Shown in pieces: positions 8,821 to 17,284 of a DNA stretch of 64,000 nt. The stretch is taken from assembly GCF_016900875.1 (NCBI RefSeq), contig NZ_JAFEUM010000001.1, positions 944,918 through 1,008,917 on the forward strand, in the 5' to 3' direction. The notes beneath the pieces were generated by a model, which had not been told where the DNA came from, did no database searches, and saw only the letters and a program-made list of their open reading frames with translations. Position numbers and translations under genes: made by a program. Position 1 is the first letter of the stretch, and every line of letters starts with the position of its first letter. The DNA is from Vibrio ulleungensis (GTDB taxonomy: Bacteria > Pseudomonadota > Gammaproteobacteria > Enterobacterales > Vibrionaceae).

Positions 8821-9093
8821 TAGCGTTTCAGCACCGGCTCGCTGGCAGCTCATTGTCAGCATAGTGTTACTGCAGCTAAACATTACTGGCGTCGCGATAG
8901 CCATCCGCTACCGCGTTGCATTACAAACGTTGACAAGCCTTAATTCGAGAAAGCTGCCTGCAACCAAAGAAAACCCTGTAGGTAGAACCAGGTTTAACGC
9001 TGTGGTTCATAAGCCTATCGAAGATGGGGGCTTTGTTTCATTGTGGCAAAACCTTCAATCACTACAGAAGCTAAAAATAAGTTAGAATTTCTC
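8821..9093. other. Non-coding stretch, nothing recognised
   Basis: About 270 bases between the YcxB-like gene and the SoxR promoter. It contains a 73-codon frame (8864-9085) with no ribosome-binding site and no family I recognise; I treat it as chance or as the remnant of a lost gene. No terminator, RNA gene or repeat is evident. Confidence 0.4.
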
Positions 9094-9124
9094 TTTACCT
9101 CAATATAACTTGAGGTATTAGCAT
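9094..9124 (+). promoter_or_regulatory. SoxR-dependent promoter (SoxR box between -35 and -10)
   Basis: The dyad CCTCAATATAACTTGAGG (9098-9115) differs from the E. coli soxS SoxR site at only two central bases. It sits between a -35 TTTACC (9094-9099) and a -10-like TAGCAT (9119-9124) separated by 19 bases. That over-long spacer is the signature of MerR-family activated promoters, and the -35 and dyad are laid out exactly as in soxS. SoxR is a [2Fe-2S] sensor of redox-cycling compounds. No soxR gene is in the window. Confidence 0.85.
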
Positions 9125-9160
9125 GGTCGTTGTAGATAACAGCAACGTCATGGAGAAGGT

Positions 9161-9574
9161 ATGATACATCTAGAACACATCAATTTAGTCGTTAACGATA
9201 TCCCAAAAATGCTCGAGTTTTATCAGGTGGCTTTTCCGCATTGGAAAGTGCGCGATACAGGGCAAGGGGAATGGCACGGTAAGCCTAGAACATGGCTTCA
9301 TTTTGGAGACCAATATCACTACATCGCGTTAAGTGATAATGGAGTGGGAATAAATAGGGATCTCGCGGGCCATCAGATTGGTTTAGCTCATTTTGCCTTT
9401 GTCACGAACAATGTCGATAGCGTAACAGAGCGCTTAACCAAGGCTGGATTTCAAATTGCTAACCCAGGGACTAAAGAGCCTCACCGGAAAAACGTATATT
9501 TCATCGACCCCGCTGGGTTTGAAGTGGAGTTTGTTGAGTACCTTAGCGACGACCCTTCATTGAGGAACGCATAA
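9161..9574 (+). CDS. VOC-superfamily (glyoxalase/bleomycin-resistance fold) protein under SoxR control
   Basis: A 137-residue single-domain VOC protein. The first beta-alpha-beta-beta-beta module starts MIHLEHINLVVNDIPKMLEF and the second starts HQIGLAHFAFVTNN. Candidate metal ligands sit in the standard places: H6, the histidine of IGLAHFAF, and the glutamate of GFEVEFVEY. The family includes glyoxalase I, extradiol dioxygenases and drug-sequestering proteins; the substrate here is unknown. GGAGAAGGT directly precedes the ATG. The SoxR promoter 37 bases upstream suggests a role in detoxifying redox-cycling molecules or products of their damage. No partner gene is cotranscribed obviously; the next gene is 108 bases on. 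Confidence 0.85.
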   Translation: MIHLEHINLVVNDIPKMLEFYQVAFPHWKVRDTGQGEWHGKPRTWLHFGDQYHYIALSDNGVGINRDLAGHQIGLAHFAFVTNNVDSVTERLTKAGFQIANPGTKEPHRKNVYFIDPAGFEVEFVEYLSDDPSLRNA

Positions 9575-9682
9575 AAGAGTACAAGCTTTTTTTGTCTTAG
9601 TTTATTTGTGCCCAGAGCGCATTGTTCGTTCGTGTTGTTTGAGGCGTTCCTATATACTGCCTTGTTTAATAGGAAGCCTCCC

Positions 9683-10033
9683 ATGGAAATGATCATCGTC
9701 TCGTCAGAACAACAAATGCGACTCATCATGTTATTCAGTCGAACCACAGCGAAGATGTCCGACAAAGCGCTCATTAAAGATCTCGATGCCCATAAAGTAA
9801 ATTCTTCAGTATATCCAGCATTTAAAAGCGCCCAAGATTTAAGAGTTGAGAGAATTAAGTTGCCCTTTGGTGACGACAAAACAGCATCACTGGAAGGGGG
9901 AGATTTTTTATATCGTTATTTGGCAAAGGGCTATATTTGTTTGGGTGATTATTCAGGCCAGCCAAAACCCGATTTGTCGGCATGGGGTGTCCGTTCGGTC
10001 CGTAAACAGCCAAGAGTCGGCTTCGGTTTATAA
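9683..10033 (+). CDS. Conserved-looking hypothetical protein
   Basis: A 116-residue soluble protein that I do not recognise. It begins MEMIIVSSEQQMRLIMLFSR; the ATG at 9683 has TAGGAAG at a suitable distance. An in-frame ATG-less extension to 9608 exists but lacks a ribosome-binding site. The sequence is mixed alpha/beta with no Cys clusters, no signal peptide and no membrane helix. A Gly-rich turn (LEGGDFLYRYLAKGYICLG) near residue 75 is the most conserved-looking part. It could be a nucleic-acid or small-ligand binding protein, but there is no evidence. It may be cotranscribed from the SoxR promoter, as no terminator with a stem is visible between them. Confidence 0.5.
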   Translation: MEMIIVSSEQQMRLIMLFSRTTAKMSDKALIKDLDAHKVNSSVYPAFKSAQDLRVERIKLPFGDDKTASLEGGDFLYRYLAKGYICLGDYSGQPKPDLSAWGVRSVRKQPRVGFGL

Positions 10034-10162
10034 CAGTGACAAACTAAACCTCTCGGCATGATCCCCTATAAGTCAGAGTTTGCTGACTGCAGTCCCCTCT
10101 GACAGAACTAAATTGGCTGGTGCGTTTCGATTTACAGTACACAGTCTAAGGATAGGAATACA

Positions 10163-10738
10163 GTGCCTGACGTTAACTCTAACCTAATATTGCCGTTTGA
10201 AACGTCGAAACAACTTTTTAGCTGGCTTCAAGAAAACCACGCAACTCATACTGAGCTTTGGATAAGAATTTATAAGAAGCACTCAGCGACTTCGAGCATC
10301 GCCTGGGAAGAGGCGGTCATTGAGTTATTACGTTGGGGTTGGATCGACGGGGTAAAAAAATCGTTGGATGATCACTCTTACCTACAGAGAGTGACTCCTA
10401 GAAAACCCGGCAGTAATTGGTCAAAACGCAATCGAGACATTGCCCAAAGGTTGATCAACGAACAAACCATGACTGAATTTGGATTGTTGCAAGTGAATGC
10501 TGCAAAAGCGGATGGACGCTGGGAAAATGCTTATACTGCCAGTGAAATGACCGTGCCTAACGATTTTTTATCTGCTCTGACCCCATTTCCTCAAGCTCTC
10601 GACTTTTATAATAGTCTCACTAAATCAGACCGCTATGTGATCGCGTATGGATTAACGAGTGCTAAAAGACCAGAGACACGAGCTAGGCGATTTGATAAAT
10701 ACATGACTCAATTGAAAGAGAATAGGAAACCAAGCTAG
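10163..10738 (+). CDS. YdeI/OmpD-associated-like family protein
   Basis: A 191-residue cytoplasmic protein. The hallmarks are the N-terminal segment TELWIRIYKKHS, the core WEEAVIELLRWGWIDGVKK, and the block TPRKPGSNWSKRNRDIAQRL near residue 75, which are typical of the YdeI/OmdA family. The C-terminal part (KSDRYVIAYGLTSAKRPETRARRFDKYM) is the usual Arg-rich helix of the family. The biochemical role of the family is not established. Translation starts at GTG (10163) after GGATAGGA. The gene stands alone with intergenic gaps on both sides. Confidence 0.8.
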   Translation: MPDVNSNLILPFETSKQLFSWLQENHATHTELWIRIYKKHSATSSIAWEEAVIELLRWGWIDGVKKSLDDHSYLQRVTPRKPGSNWSKRNRDIAQRLINEQTMTEFGLLQVNAAKADGRWENAYTASEMTVPNDFLSALTPFPQALDFYNSLTKSDRYVIAYGLTSAKRPETRARRFDKYMTQLKENRKPS

Positions 10739-11057
10739 GCTATTGTCTCTATAAATAGAAACTACTTTATAAATCATCATTGTGACTAATCGAAATTACG
10801 AACTCTTAATATACTAATTGGGTGTACATTAAGTGCTTCTCGAGTATTTCTTTAACTGACTAAAGATAACCCCATCTATTACGTGCCACAGTGTAATACT
10901 GCTATTTTATGTGTGCTCAACATCAAAGAATAGCTGTACTGTTTCTAACCAGATCACAATTTCATATAAAACGACTCGTGTTTTAATACTGCTGCCGATA
11001 CCAATGAGGATTACAGAATAATTTCTTTTTCTTCAATAAGATACGAGATGCAAAGAT
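10739..11057. other. 319-base intergenic region before the chemoreceptor gene
   Basis: AT-rich. It contains GCCGATAC (10994-11001), close to the sigma-28 -10 element that drives many chemotaxis genes, but no matching -35 at the required distance. No terminator for the YdeI-like gene and no small RNA gene is recognised. Confidence 0.3.
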
Positions 11058-12800
11058 ATGAAAGCGATGGCATTTAAAACCAAGATCTACTTGGTGATAT
11101 TCATGATGTTGAGTATATCACTAGTCACTTCATTCAGTAGCGTGCAATATTTTATACGCGCTGATCTTACTCAAACCGACACGGCCAATGTTCAAGATAA
11201 ATTGGTATTAATTTCTGAAAAAGTTCGCTCAGATTTAGACAATACTTTTATATTGTCAAAGAGTTTAAAAGTGAGCCTGAGTAATATAGAGAGTTTAATC
11301 GAGCTTACAGGCTTCCACAGTATTGTAAAAGTGTTATCAGGAAGTGTATTTGCACCTGGCTTTGCGGACATCACAGAAGAAGAAAAAAACCGAATGCTCG
11401 AATTGGCTGAGTTAGCTGGTGAAGAAAGCTACATCAGTGGTGTTTATTATCGCGACGGTATCCCACTTATTTCGTTAACCAACTACTCAGGGATGAGCGG
11501 TTACGACATCTTCGAAGTGGATTTAAGTAATATACAACGAACTTTGTCGTCACTGCACAGTGAGGGCAGTTACCTAAAACTTATCGATCATCAACAAACT
11601 GAAATATTCACTAACGTTGTCGAGGGTAACCTAAACGCGTATGAATACGAAATCCCATTTGGTGAACTAGACTGGACACTCACAGGATATATCGATAACG
11701 ATTTCATTCAACAACACACCAACGCTTTAAATACTCGTATTACACTCGCTCTACTAGGGACAGGTATAGTCATTGTCGTTCTGGCCGGCTTTGCTATCCG
11801 TTACGCTTACCAACCCATAATTGCGTTAAAACACTTGGTGCAAGAGTTAGGTAGTGGCGACGCTGATCTTACTAAGCGCTTACAGGTGACAACCAAAGAC
11901 GACATAGGGCAGATTTCAGAAGGTATCAACCATTTTGTCAGCCAAATACAATCCATGTTGTTGCAAATTAAGCAGACAAACACCGAGATCACTCAAGGGA
12001 TCGAGGCTCTGGAGCATCAAGCAAACAGTAACGAAGATATGATTAAACATCATCAGCTTGAAACCGAACAAGCGGTAACCGCAATTACTGAAATGGCTGC
12101 CACCGCGGAAAACGTATCAGAAAGTGCCTCAGGAGCAGCAGAGTTAACCAATAGCGCAAACACTGGTGCTGATGTCAGCAGAAATGTAGTTGGCCAAGCG
12201 GTAAGTAGCGTTAATGAGTTAGTGAGTCAAGTAGACGAAATGACAGTCTCCATCAACAGCATGGTCACTGATGTGGACAATATTAGTCATGTACTAGAAG
12301 TGATTGGTGGCATTGCTGAACAAACCAACCTTTTGGCACTTAATGCCGCCATCGAAGCGGCTCGCGCAGGTGAAGCTGGGCGAGGTTTCGCTGTGGTTGC
12401 TGACGAAGTTAGAGCACTTGCGGGTCGAACTCAACAAAGTACTGGCGAAATTAGCGATATGTTGGGGAAATTGCAGTCTGGAAGCAGCAATGTAAGCAGT
12501 GCAATGGATCACACACGCGGCAGTTGTGAAACAACCGCCAACAAAACCTCAGAAGTAACCGAATCTCTGGATGTAGTGAGTCAATCTATCGCTAAAATAT
12601 CGGACATCAGTACCCATATTGCTACTGCTGCGCAAGAGCAGAGCCAAGTGAGTAATGAGATCAATGCGAACATGGTCGCGATTCAAAATATGGCCGCTCG
12701 ATTAGAAGAAAGCAGCGCGAAAACGGTTGGAAACACTCAAGAGCTTACCAGAAATAACGCTAAGCTGAATACACTAGTCGGACGGTTTATCCTCGAATAA
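11058..12800 (+). CDS. Methyl-accepting chemotaxis protein
   Basis: A 580-residue transmembrane chemoreceptor. TM1 spans about residues 10-28; a periplasmic sensor domain of about 195 residues follows, with a Cache-like composition; TM2 lies at about 226-248. HAMP covers about 250-302 ([20 protein letters not shown]). The cytoplasmic coiled-coil signalling domain contains the conserved hairpin tip [19 protein letters not shown] from residue 421 ([16 protein letters not shown] next), where CheA/CheW dock. There is no CheR-binding NWETF pentapeptide at the C-terminus, which ends LVGRFILE. The ligand is unknown. A second in-frame ATG at 11067 is an equally possible start. The gene is monocistronic. 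Confidence 0.93.
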   Translation: MKAMAFKTKIYLVIFMMLSISLVTSFSSVQYFIRADLTQTDTANVQDKLVLISEKVRSDLDNTFILSKSLKVSLSNIESLIELTGFHSIVKVLSGSVFAPGFADITEEEKNRMLELAELAGEESYISGVYYRDGIPLISLTNYSGMSGYDIFEVDLSNIQRTLSSLHSEGSYLKLIDHQQTEIFTNVVEGNLNAYEYEIPFGELDWTLTGYIDNDFIQQHTNALNTRITLALLGTGIVIVVLAGFAIRYAYQPIIALKHLVQELGSGDADLTKRLQVTTKDDIGQISEGINHFVSQIQSMLLQIKQTNTEITQGIEALEHQANSNEDMIKHHQLETEQAVTAITEMAATAENVSESASGAAELTNSANTGADVSRNVVGQAVSSVNELVSQVDEMTVSINSMVTDVDNISHVLEVIGGIAEQTNLLALNAAIEAARAGEAGRGFAVVADEVRALAGRTQQSTGEISDMLGKLQSGSSNVSSAMDHTRGSCETTANKTSEVTESLDVVSQSIAKISDISTHIATAAQEQSQVSNEINANMVAIQNMAARLEESSAKTVGNTQELTRNNAKLNTLVGRFILE

Positions 12801-12928
12801 GTCATTTGATAGAAACCACTAACGTTTCACAGTCCATAGGTATAGTCTTTGACTCTAACGAGCTCGCTTCATTTTGTGAGCTTGAGGCAAGGGCACTTAG
12901 AGTAAAATTTTAACCTCGACATTAAATA

Positions 12929-12972
12929 GCGGGGGTTTCCTGCAATCATCAGTATGAGCACGAAAACCCCGC
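12929..12972 (+). promoter_or_regulatory. Hairpin-forming leader before the AhpD-like gene
   Basis: GCGGGGGTTT (12929-12938) pairs with AAAACCCCGC (12963-12972) with one bulge, enclosing a 24-base loop. It ends 28 bases before the ATG at 13001. There is no T-run, so it is not a simple terminator. It could be a regulatory leader, or the dyad could be a DNA site. Confidence 0.35.
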
Positions 12973-13000
12973 CTACACGCAATTAAAAATAGGGAAACTC

Positions 13001-13288
13001 ATGTTAGGAAAACATCAACAGCATTATGAAGCATTTTATCACTCAACCCATGAAAATGAGCATCTAGATACAAAGACAGAGTTGTTAGTTGGTTTATCTG
13101 CTGCGATGGCATTGAACTGCCTACCGTGCATTAACTATTACCTTAAACAATGCAAATTAAACGGTGTTACCCAAGGGGAGATTTCTGACGTAACTGCAAA
13201 AGTAATGGCGGTTGCTGCAGGACAAAAAAAACTGCAACTACAAGAAGTGTTGACGAAGTATAAAATCAATCTCGACGTCTATACATAA
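13001..13288 (+). CDS. Carboxymuconolactone decarboxylase/AhpD-like protein
   Basis: A 95-residue all-helical protein. It has the AhpD-type motif in LNCLPCINYYLKQC: a CxxC pair (C40, C43) in the helix that carries the redox or proton-relay centre, followed by a downstream acidic residue (TQGEISDV). The family contains decarboxylases and AhpD-type peroxidase partners, and the CxxC favours a thiol-redox role. It starts at ATG after ATAGGGAAACTC. A hairpin leader lies just upstream. It has no obvious operon partner. Confidence 0.8.
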   Translation: MLGKHQQHYEAFYHSTHENEHLDTKTELLVGLSAAMALNCLPCINYYLKQCKLNGVTQGEISDVTAKVMAVAAGQKKLQLQEVLTKYKINLDVYT

Positions 13289-13445
13289 GACATTATTGTG
13301 CATGTAGCAGTTACGCTTTTCTCGCTGCACCTTTGCTTAAATCATTGATTTTGCTAAGCTGTCATAAGGCTGTCGCCCTAGTGACGTTCACATTTGAAAC
13401 CTAAATCGATAAGGTTTTGAAGACACAGCGAAAAGGATTTGAACA

Positions 13446-13910
13446 ATGGTTAGAAAGCATCGACTAAAACGAGGGTGGTCACAGGAGCAGTTAGCTGAGT
13501 TGAGTGGATTAAGCATTCGCACAATTCAACGAATTGAACGTGGTCATAAACCTAGCCTAGAGTCGCAAAAATCTCTCGCTGCTGTTTTTGAGTTATCCAT
13601 TTCGGAACTTCAACAGGAGCACACTATGAACCAAGATACAGAGCTTAATCAAGATGAACAAACCGTCATCGATCAAGTTAGAGCGATAAAAAGCTTTTAC
13701 TCCCATTTGATCACCTACCTTTCGGTCATTGGACTGCTGTTTATCATTAATTTAGTCACTGACTCTAGCTATATTTGGGCAATTTGGCCTGCAATGGGTT
13801 GGGGCATAGGCATCATTAATCACGGATTAAGCGCCTTTGAAGTGTTTGATCTATTTGGTGCAAATTGGGAAAAACGTCAGATTGAAAAGCGCTTGGGTAA
13901 GAAGTTATAG
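13446..13910 (+). CDS. XRE-type HTH regulator with C-terminal 2TM domain
   Basis: A 154-residue protein combining an N-terminal helix-turn-helix (residues 4-58: LKRGWSQEQLAELSGLSIRT and QRIERGHKPS) with a 2TM domain at about 75-150. The two membrane helices are HLITYLSVIGLLFIINLV and IWAIWPAMGWGIGIINHG, followed by FGANWEKRQIEKRLGKKL, the typical 2TM ending. It would be a membrane-anchored DNA-binding protein. Its ligand and targets are unknown. The start ATG follows AAAAGGA. Such proteins often act alone as small membrane-linked regulators; no neighbouring gene suggests a target beyond the GNAT gene 51 bases downstream. Confidence 0.85.
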   Translation: MVRKHRLKRGWSQEQLAELSGLSIRTIQRIERGHKPSLESQKSLAAVFELSISELQQEHTMNQDTELNQDEQTVIDQVRAIKSFYSHLITYLSVIGLLFIINLVTDSSYIWAIWPAMGWGIGIINHGLSAFEVFDLFGANWEKRQIEKRLGKKL

Positions 13911-13961
13911 CGCTAATGTCTTGGACAAATACTACTAACACCTGCAGGTTTAACAAGGCTA

Positions 13962-14444
13962 TTGAAAACCATTAAAACAACGCAAAGGCAAGCGGAATCT
14001 CAAGATTATGAGTTCTTGTATGCGCTTAAAAAATCCGCCGAATACGCGGCTGTCGATGCCGTATTTGGTTGGGATGAAAAGGTGCAACGTGCTATCCATC
14101 GTCAGGAGTGGCAGGATGCGAAACCAAATATTATCGAATGGCAATCACAGTCCATTGGTAGTTTCCTAGTATCTGAGCATTCTGAACGCCTATATTTTGG
14201 GCGATTTTTTCTAATACCTGAGTTTCATTCGAGGGGGATTGGTGGAAATATCCTAAATAGTGTGACGAGACAGGCTGATGAGATAAATAAACCCATTAAG
14301 CTCTGTTATTTGAACGGCAATCGAGTGTGCAACTTATACTCTAGGCACGGATTTGAAGAAGTCCATCGAGATGCTCAGTTTGTGACCATGATTAGAAAGC
14401 CTTTAACGGTCCAAAGCCTAAAGTACAAATCGACGAGTCACTAG
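13962..14444 (+). CDS. GNAT-family N-acetyltransferase
   Basis: A 160-residue acyl-CoA-dependent acetyltransferase. Motif A, which binds the acetyl-CoA pyrophosphate, reads FFLIPEFHSRGIGGNILNSV (RGIGG) at about residues 84-103; motif B contains LCYLNGNRVCNLYSRHGFEE, with the NxxAxxLYxxxGF-like pattern. The substrate cannot be told. The start is TTG at 13962, with AAGG 9 bases upstream; this is the least certain part. It follows the HTH-2TM gene and precedes a HAD gene by 26 bases, so these two may be cotranscribed. Confidence 0.85.
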   Translation: MKTIKTTQRQAESQDYEFLYALKKSAEYAAVDAVFGWDEKVQRAIHRQEWQDAKPNIIEWQSQSIGSFLVSEHSERLYFGRFFLIPEFHSRGIGGNILNSVTRQADEINKPIKLCYLNGNRVCNLYSRHGFEEVHRDAQFVTMIRKPLTVQSLKYKSTSH

Positions 14445-14470
14445 ACAGTTTGCCATTAACTAGGAATCCA

Positions 14471-15103
14471 ATGAAAGACTACCGTACAATTCTGTTTGAC
14501 CTTGATGGAACTCTGGTCAACTCTGAGCCACTCAAGGGCCAAGCAATTGTATTTGCGTGCCAAGAATTTGGTATTGACGCCCAAGTGAATGACTATAAAA
14601 CAGTAATGGGAGAGAGTTGGCTGTCGGTAACGGAACACTTCTTTAGGCACCAAGCTATAAAACCCAATGCCGAAGCCTTTAGACAGCGGTTCAAACAACA
14701 TTACCAAACATTGTTGCGACGCAAGGTGACTCTGACCCCAGGAGCAAAAGAGTATATCTTTGCTTTAAGGGCGCAAAATAAGCCCTGCGGTATTGTCAGT
14801 TCTGCGGCTATGTGGATGGTTGAAGAAATACTTGGCCAACACGAACTATCTGGTGCGTTTGACTGCATAATCACCCAAGAACACGTGACTCAACACAAGC
14901 CTCACCCAGAAGCCTATAACGTCGCCCTTAACAAGCTGTCGGCTACTCCTCAAGGTACATTGGTATTTGAAGATTCTACTGCCGGCATATCGGCCGCTCT
15001 AGGCAGTGGTTGCGATGTAATCGCGGTTCAACATGAATTTAATCTAAACAATGACCTATCTGCTGCAAGTCACATAATTTCCGATTTTCAACAACTAAAA
15101 TGA
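14471..15103 (+). CDS. HAD-superfamily hydrolase (phosphoglucomutase/phosphatase-like)
   Basis: A 210-residue HAD hydrolase of subclass I with a helical cap. Motif I is ILFDLDGTLVNSE (nucleophile Asp and acid/base Asp at residues 9 and 11), motif II is GIVSSAA, and motif III/IV is HKPHPEAYNVAL followed by VFEDSTAGISAA. The pattern matches beta-phosphoglucomutase-like and sugar-phosphate phosphatases. The physiological substrate is unknown. I chose ATG 14471 because AGGA lies 7 bases upstream and the fold begins there; a TTG extension to 14450 is possible but unlikely. Confidence 0.9.
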   Translation: MKDYRTILFDLDGTLVNSEPLKGQAIVFACQEFGIDAQVNDYKTVMGESWLSVTEHFFRHQAIKPNAEAFRQRFKQHYQTLLRRKVTLTPGAKEYIFALRAQNKPCGIVSSAAMWMVEEILGQHELSGAFDCIITQEHVTQHKPHPEAYNVALNKLSATPQGTLVFEDSTAGISAALGSGCDVIAVQHEFNLNNDLSAASHIISDFQQLK

Positions 15104-15259
15104 CGAGCGGCTCTAGCTACGGTTTGTAACGGTTATTCTAATGCCAGGCTCATTCAGCTCACGTATAGTCAATGAATTAGAGAGACATTACCAAAGATGG
15201 CAGTGCTGAATTTACTCGAACGGCAGCCGACAACACCAGATAATCACAAGGCAATTACG

Positions 15260-15934
15260 ATGAAAATACTAGTAACAGGTGCAAGCAGTGGTATAGGGAA
15301 CCAGTTAGTCAAACAGCTATCTGCAAAGGGGCATCAGGTGTTTGCTACGGCGAGGAGCGTCGACTCGTTAGAAGCACTAGCAGCTAAAACGGGCTGTCTA
15401 TATGCCTGTTATGACCTCGCTGAGTCGTTACAAGTCGAAAAGCTCTACGCTCAAGCACGTTCTGAGCTTGGCGGATTAGATGTGCTTATTAACAACGCAG
15501 GAATGAATGCCCGTAAGTGCCCGATTGAAGAGTTTTCCTTCGAGGAATTAGACAAAAGCTATGCGATAAACCTCAGAGCGCCAATGTTGCTGTCAAAGCT
15601 TGCACTAACGGATATGAAGGTGCAGCGCTCGGGTTACATTATTAATGTAACCAGCACCGTTGTTAAACGTGCCAGTGAAACAATGTCGGTCTATACCGCA
15701 ATGAAACAAGGTTTGTCTGGATTTACTGGCGTCTTAATGAAAGAAGCCCAACCCTTTGGGGTCAGAGTCACCAACCTGATCCCAGGTGGCACCGACACCA
15801 ACTTTAGACCCGCAGACAGACCAGAGTATATGAGCCCAGAAGGCGTAGCAAAAACAATAACCACGCTATTTGACCTGCCAAGCGATGTCGTCATACACGA
15901 ACTCACGTTTAGACCCATGGTTGAAGTTGAATAG
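15260..15934 (+). CDS. Short-chain dehydrogenase/reductase
   Basis: A 224-residue NAD(P)-dependent SDR. It shows the Rossmann cofactor motif TGASSGIG at residues 7-14, NNAG in the middle, the catalytic serine in INVTSTVV and the YTAMK catalytic Tyr/Lys motif, then PGGTDTN. It is a classical SDR; the substrate is not indicated. The open frame begins earlier at 15197, but the ATG at 15260 has AAGG upstream and matches the start of the Rossmann fold. The NTF2-like gene starts 43 bases downstream, and sseA 52 bases after that, so a three-gene transcript is possible. Confidence 0.9.
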   Translation: MKILVTGASSGIGNQLVKQLSAKGHQVFATARSVDSLEALAAKTGCLYACYDLAESLQVEKLYAQARSELGGLDVLINNAGMNARKCPIEEFSFEELDKSYAINLRAPMLLSKLALTDMKVQRSGYIINVTSTVVKRASETMSVYTAMKQGLSGFTGVLMKEAQPFGVRVTNLIPGGTDTNFRPADRPEYMSPEGVAKTITTLFDLPSDVVIHELTFRPMVEVE

Positions 15935-15976
15935 TCTTTACCGCTAACATCTAAAACACTGCCACAAGGATAGGGC

Positions 15977-16372
15977 ATGAACAAAGCAGCAACACCGAAA
16001 CAAACTGTTCTCGCGTTTTGGGACGCAATGAAGAGCAACAACTTTGAACACGCGAGCCAGTTTTTATCCGCCGACTTTAAAGGGTTTTGGCCACAATCTA
16101 ACGAGCTAATTAGTGGGCGAGATAATTTTGTTGCCGTAAACTCTTTTTACCCTGCGCATGGTCTCTGGCGTTTTAAGATTAATTCTATTGTAGCTGACGC
16201 TAATCAAGTTGTTACCGATGTCTCTATCACTGATGGGGTTCAACAAGCACGAGCGATCACTTTCCATGTGGTGAAAGAAGGGCTCATCACCACACAAAAA
16301 GAGTTTTGGCCCGACGACATGACGCCTCAACCATGGCGCGCAAAATGGGTTACACTCATCGAGCCCGAATAA
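15977..16372 (+). CDS. NTF2-like/SnoaL-like protein
   Basis: A 131-residue protein with the NTF2-like cone fold pattern: N-terminal helix pair (TVLAFWDAMKSNNFEHASQF), then LSADFKGFWPQSNELISGRD and curved beta strands (FKINSIVADANQVVTDVSI). This fold is used by ketosteroid isomerases, polyketide cyclases and non-catalytic binding proteins. No specific function can be assigned. AAGGATAGGGC precedes the ATG. It lies between an SDR and sseA on the same strand, so a shared metabolic role with the SDR is plausible but unproven. Confidence 0.75.
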   Translation: MNKAATPKQTVLAFWDAMKSNNFEHASQFLSADFKGFWPQSNELISGRDNFVAVNSFYPAHGLWRFKINSIVADANQVVTDVSITDGVQQARAITFHVVKEGLITTQKEFWPDDMTPQPWRAKWVTLIEPE

Positions 16373-16423
16373 AGTGAATTAATAGACAACACCTATACAA
16401 CACCAATACAAAAAGGATTTTCT

Positions 16424-17284
16424 ATGGAGCACTCAGTTTCTACCCAGTGGCTGGCCGAAAATATTTCTTTGCCAAATCTAAAAATACTCGACGCCAGCAT
16501 GGAAAAAGTCATAGGTATTGATCCTATTGTTTATGATCGCCCACTGCATATCCCAAATAGCATCAAAATGGATCTAGAGCATGATTTTGTCGCTGACGTA
16601 GAGGGTGTCCATCCGTACCCAGATGCAAGCAAAGTAAGTTCGTTGCTTGCTGCTATGGGGGTTAAGTCTACAGATACCATAATAATTTACGATAATCAGG
16701 GCCTCTATTCTGCGCCTCGCGCTTGGTGGATCTTGCGCAGTTTTGGCTTTAAACAGGTCGCAATTTTACGTGGCGGTTTGCCAAGATGGATTGAAGAATC
16801 CAGAGAAACAACGTCGATAATCGCACAAAGTGTGACAACGTCACCAGAGGCACTAGCACTCAACTCAACCTTGTTAACAAAGGCTGATGAAATACATAAA
16901 AACATAAAAAATAGAGAGTTTTTAGTTGTCGACGTGCGTGGTGAGCAACGATTTTTAGGCAAGGTTCAAGAGCCCAGACCCGGTGTAAGAAGCGGACACA
17001 TACCTGGGTCGTCTAATCTACCGTTTTCAAAACTATTGGATGGGCGCCAACTTAAATCGATTCAGATATTACAGCGAGAATTTAAACAAGTTTTGAACAA
17101 TTCTAAGCATTCACAAAGTACAAAACTGGTTTTTTCATGTGGGTCGGGGGTCACGGCATGTATTGCCGCCTTTGCTGCGACAACTGCAGGTTTAACTGAC
17201 CTATCACTTTACGATGGCTCATGGAGTGAATGGGGCAGCGACGAGAGTTTACCTATAGAAACCTCAGTTAATGAGTCTAAGTAA
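16424..17284 (+). CDS. sseA: 3-mercaptopyruvate sulfurtransferase
   Basis: A 286-residue tandem-rhodanese enzyme. It transfers sulfur from 3-mercaptopyruvate to cyanide or thiol acceptors in the cytoplasm. The inactive N-terminal rhodanese domain covers about 8-130; the catalytic C-terminal one covers about 155-280. The active-site loop is CGSGVTA with the cysteine at residue 239, the form typical of mercaptopyruvate rather than thiosulfate sulfurtransferase. The motif GVRSGHIPGSSNLPF precedes it as expected. AAAAAGGA precedes the ATG. Its last 8 bases overlap the convergent LysR gene, with no room for a terminator. Confidence 0.92.
   Translation: MEHSVSTQWLAENISLPNLKILDASMEKVIGIDPIVYDRPLHIPNSIKMDLEHDFVADVEGVHPYPDASKVSSLLAAMGVKSTDTIIIYDNQGLYSAPRAWWILRSFGFKQVAILRGGLPRWIEESRETTSIIAQSVTTSPEALALNSTLLTKADEIHKNIKNREFLVVDVRGEQRFLGKVQEPRPGVRSGHIPGSSNLPFSKLLDGRQLKSIQILQREFKQVLNNSKHSQSTKLVFSCGSGVTACIAAFAATTAGLTDLSLYDGSWSEWGSDESLPIETSVNESK

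Noticed and set aside
8864..9085. 73-codon open frame between the YcxB-like gene and the SoxR promoter
   Set aside because: No ribosome-binding site, no recognisable family, and unusual composition for a coding region.
10994..11001. GCCGATAC as a sigma-28 promoter for the chemoreceptor gene
   Set aside because: The -10-like element is good, but no TAAA-type -35 lies at the required 14-16 bases; the nearest is over 20 bases away.
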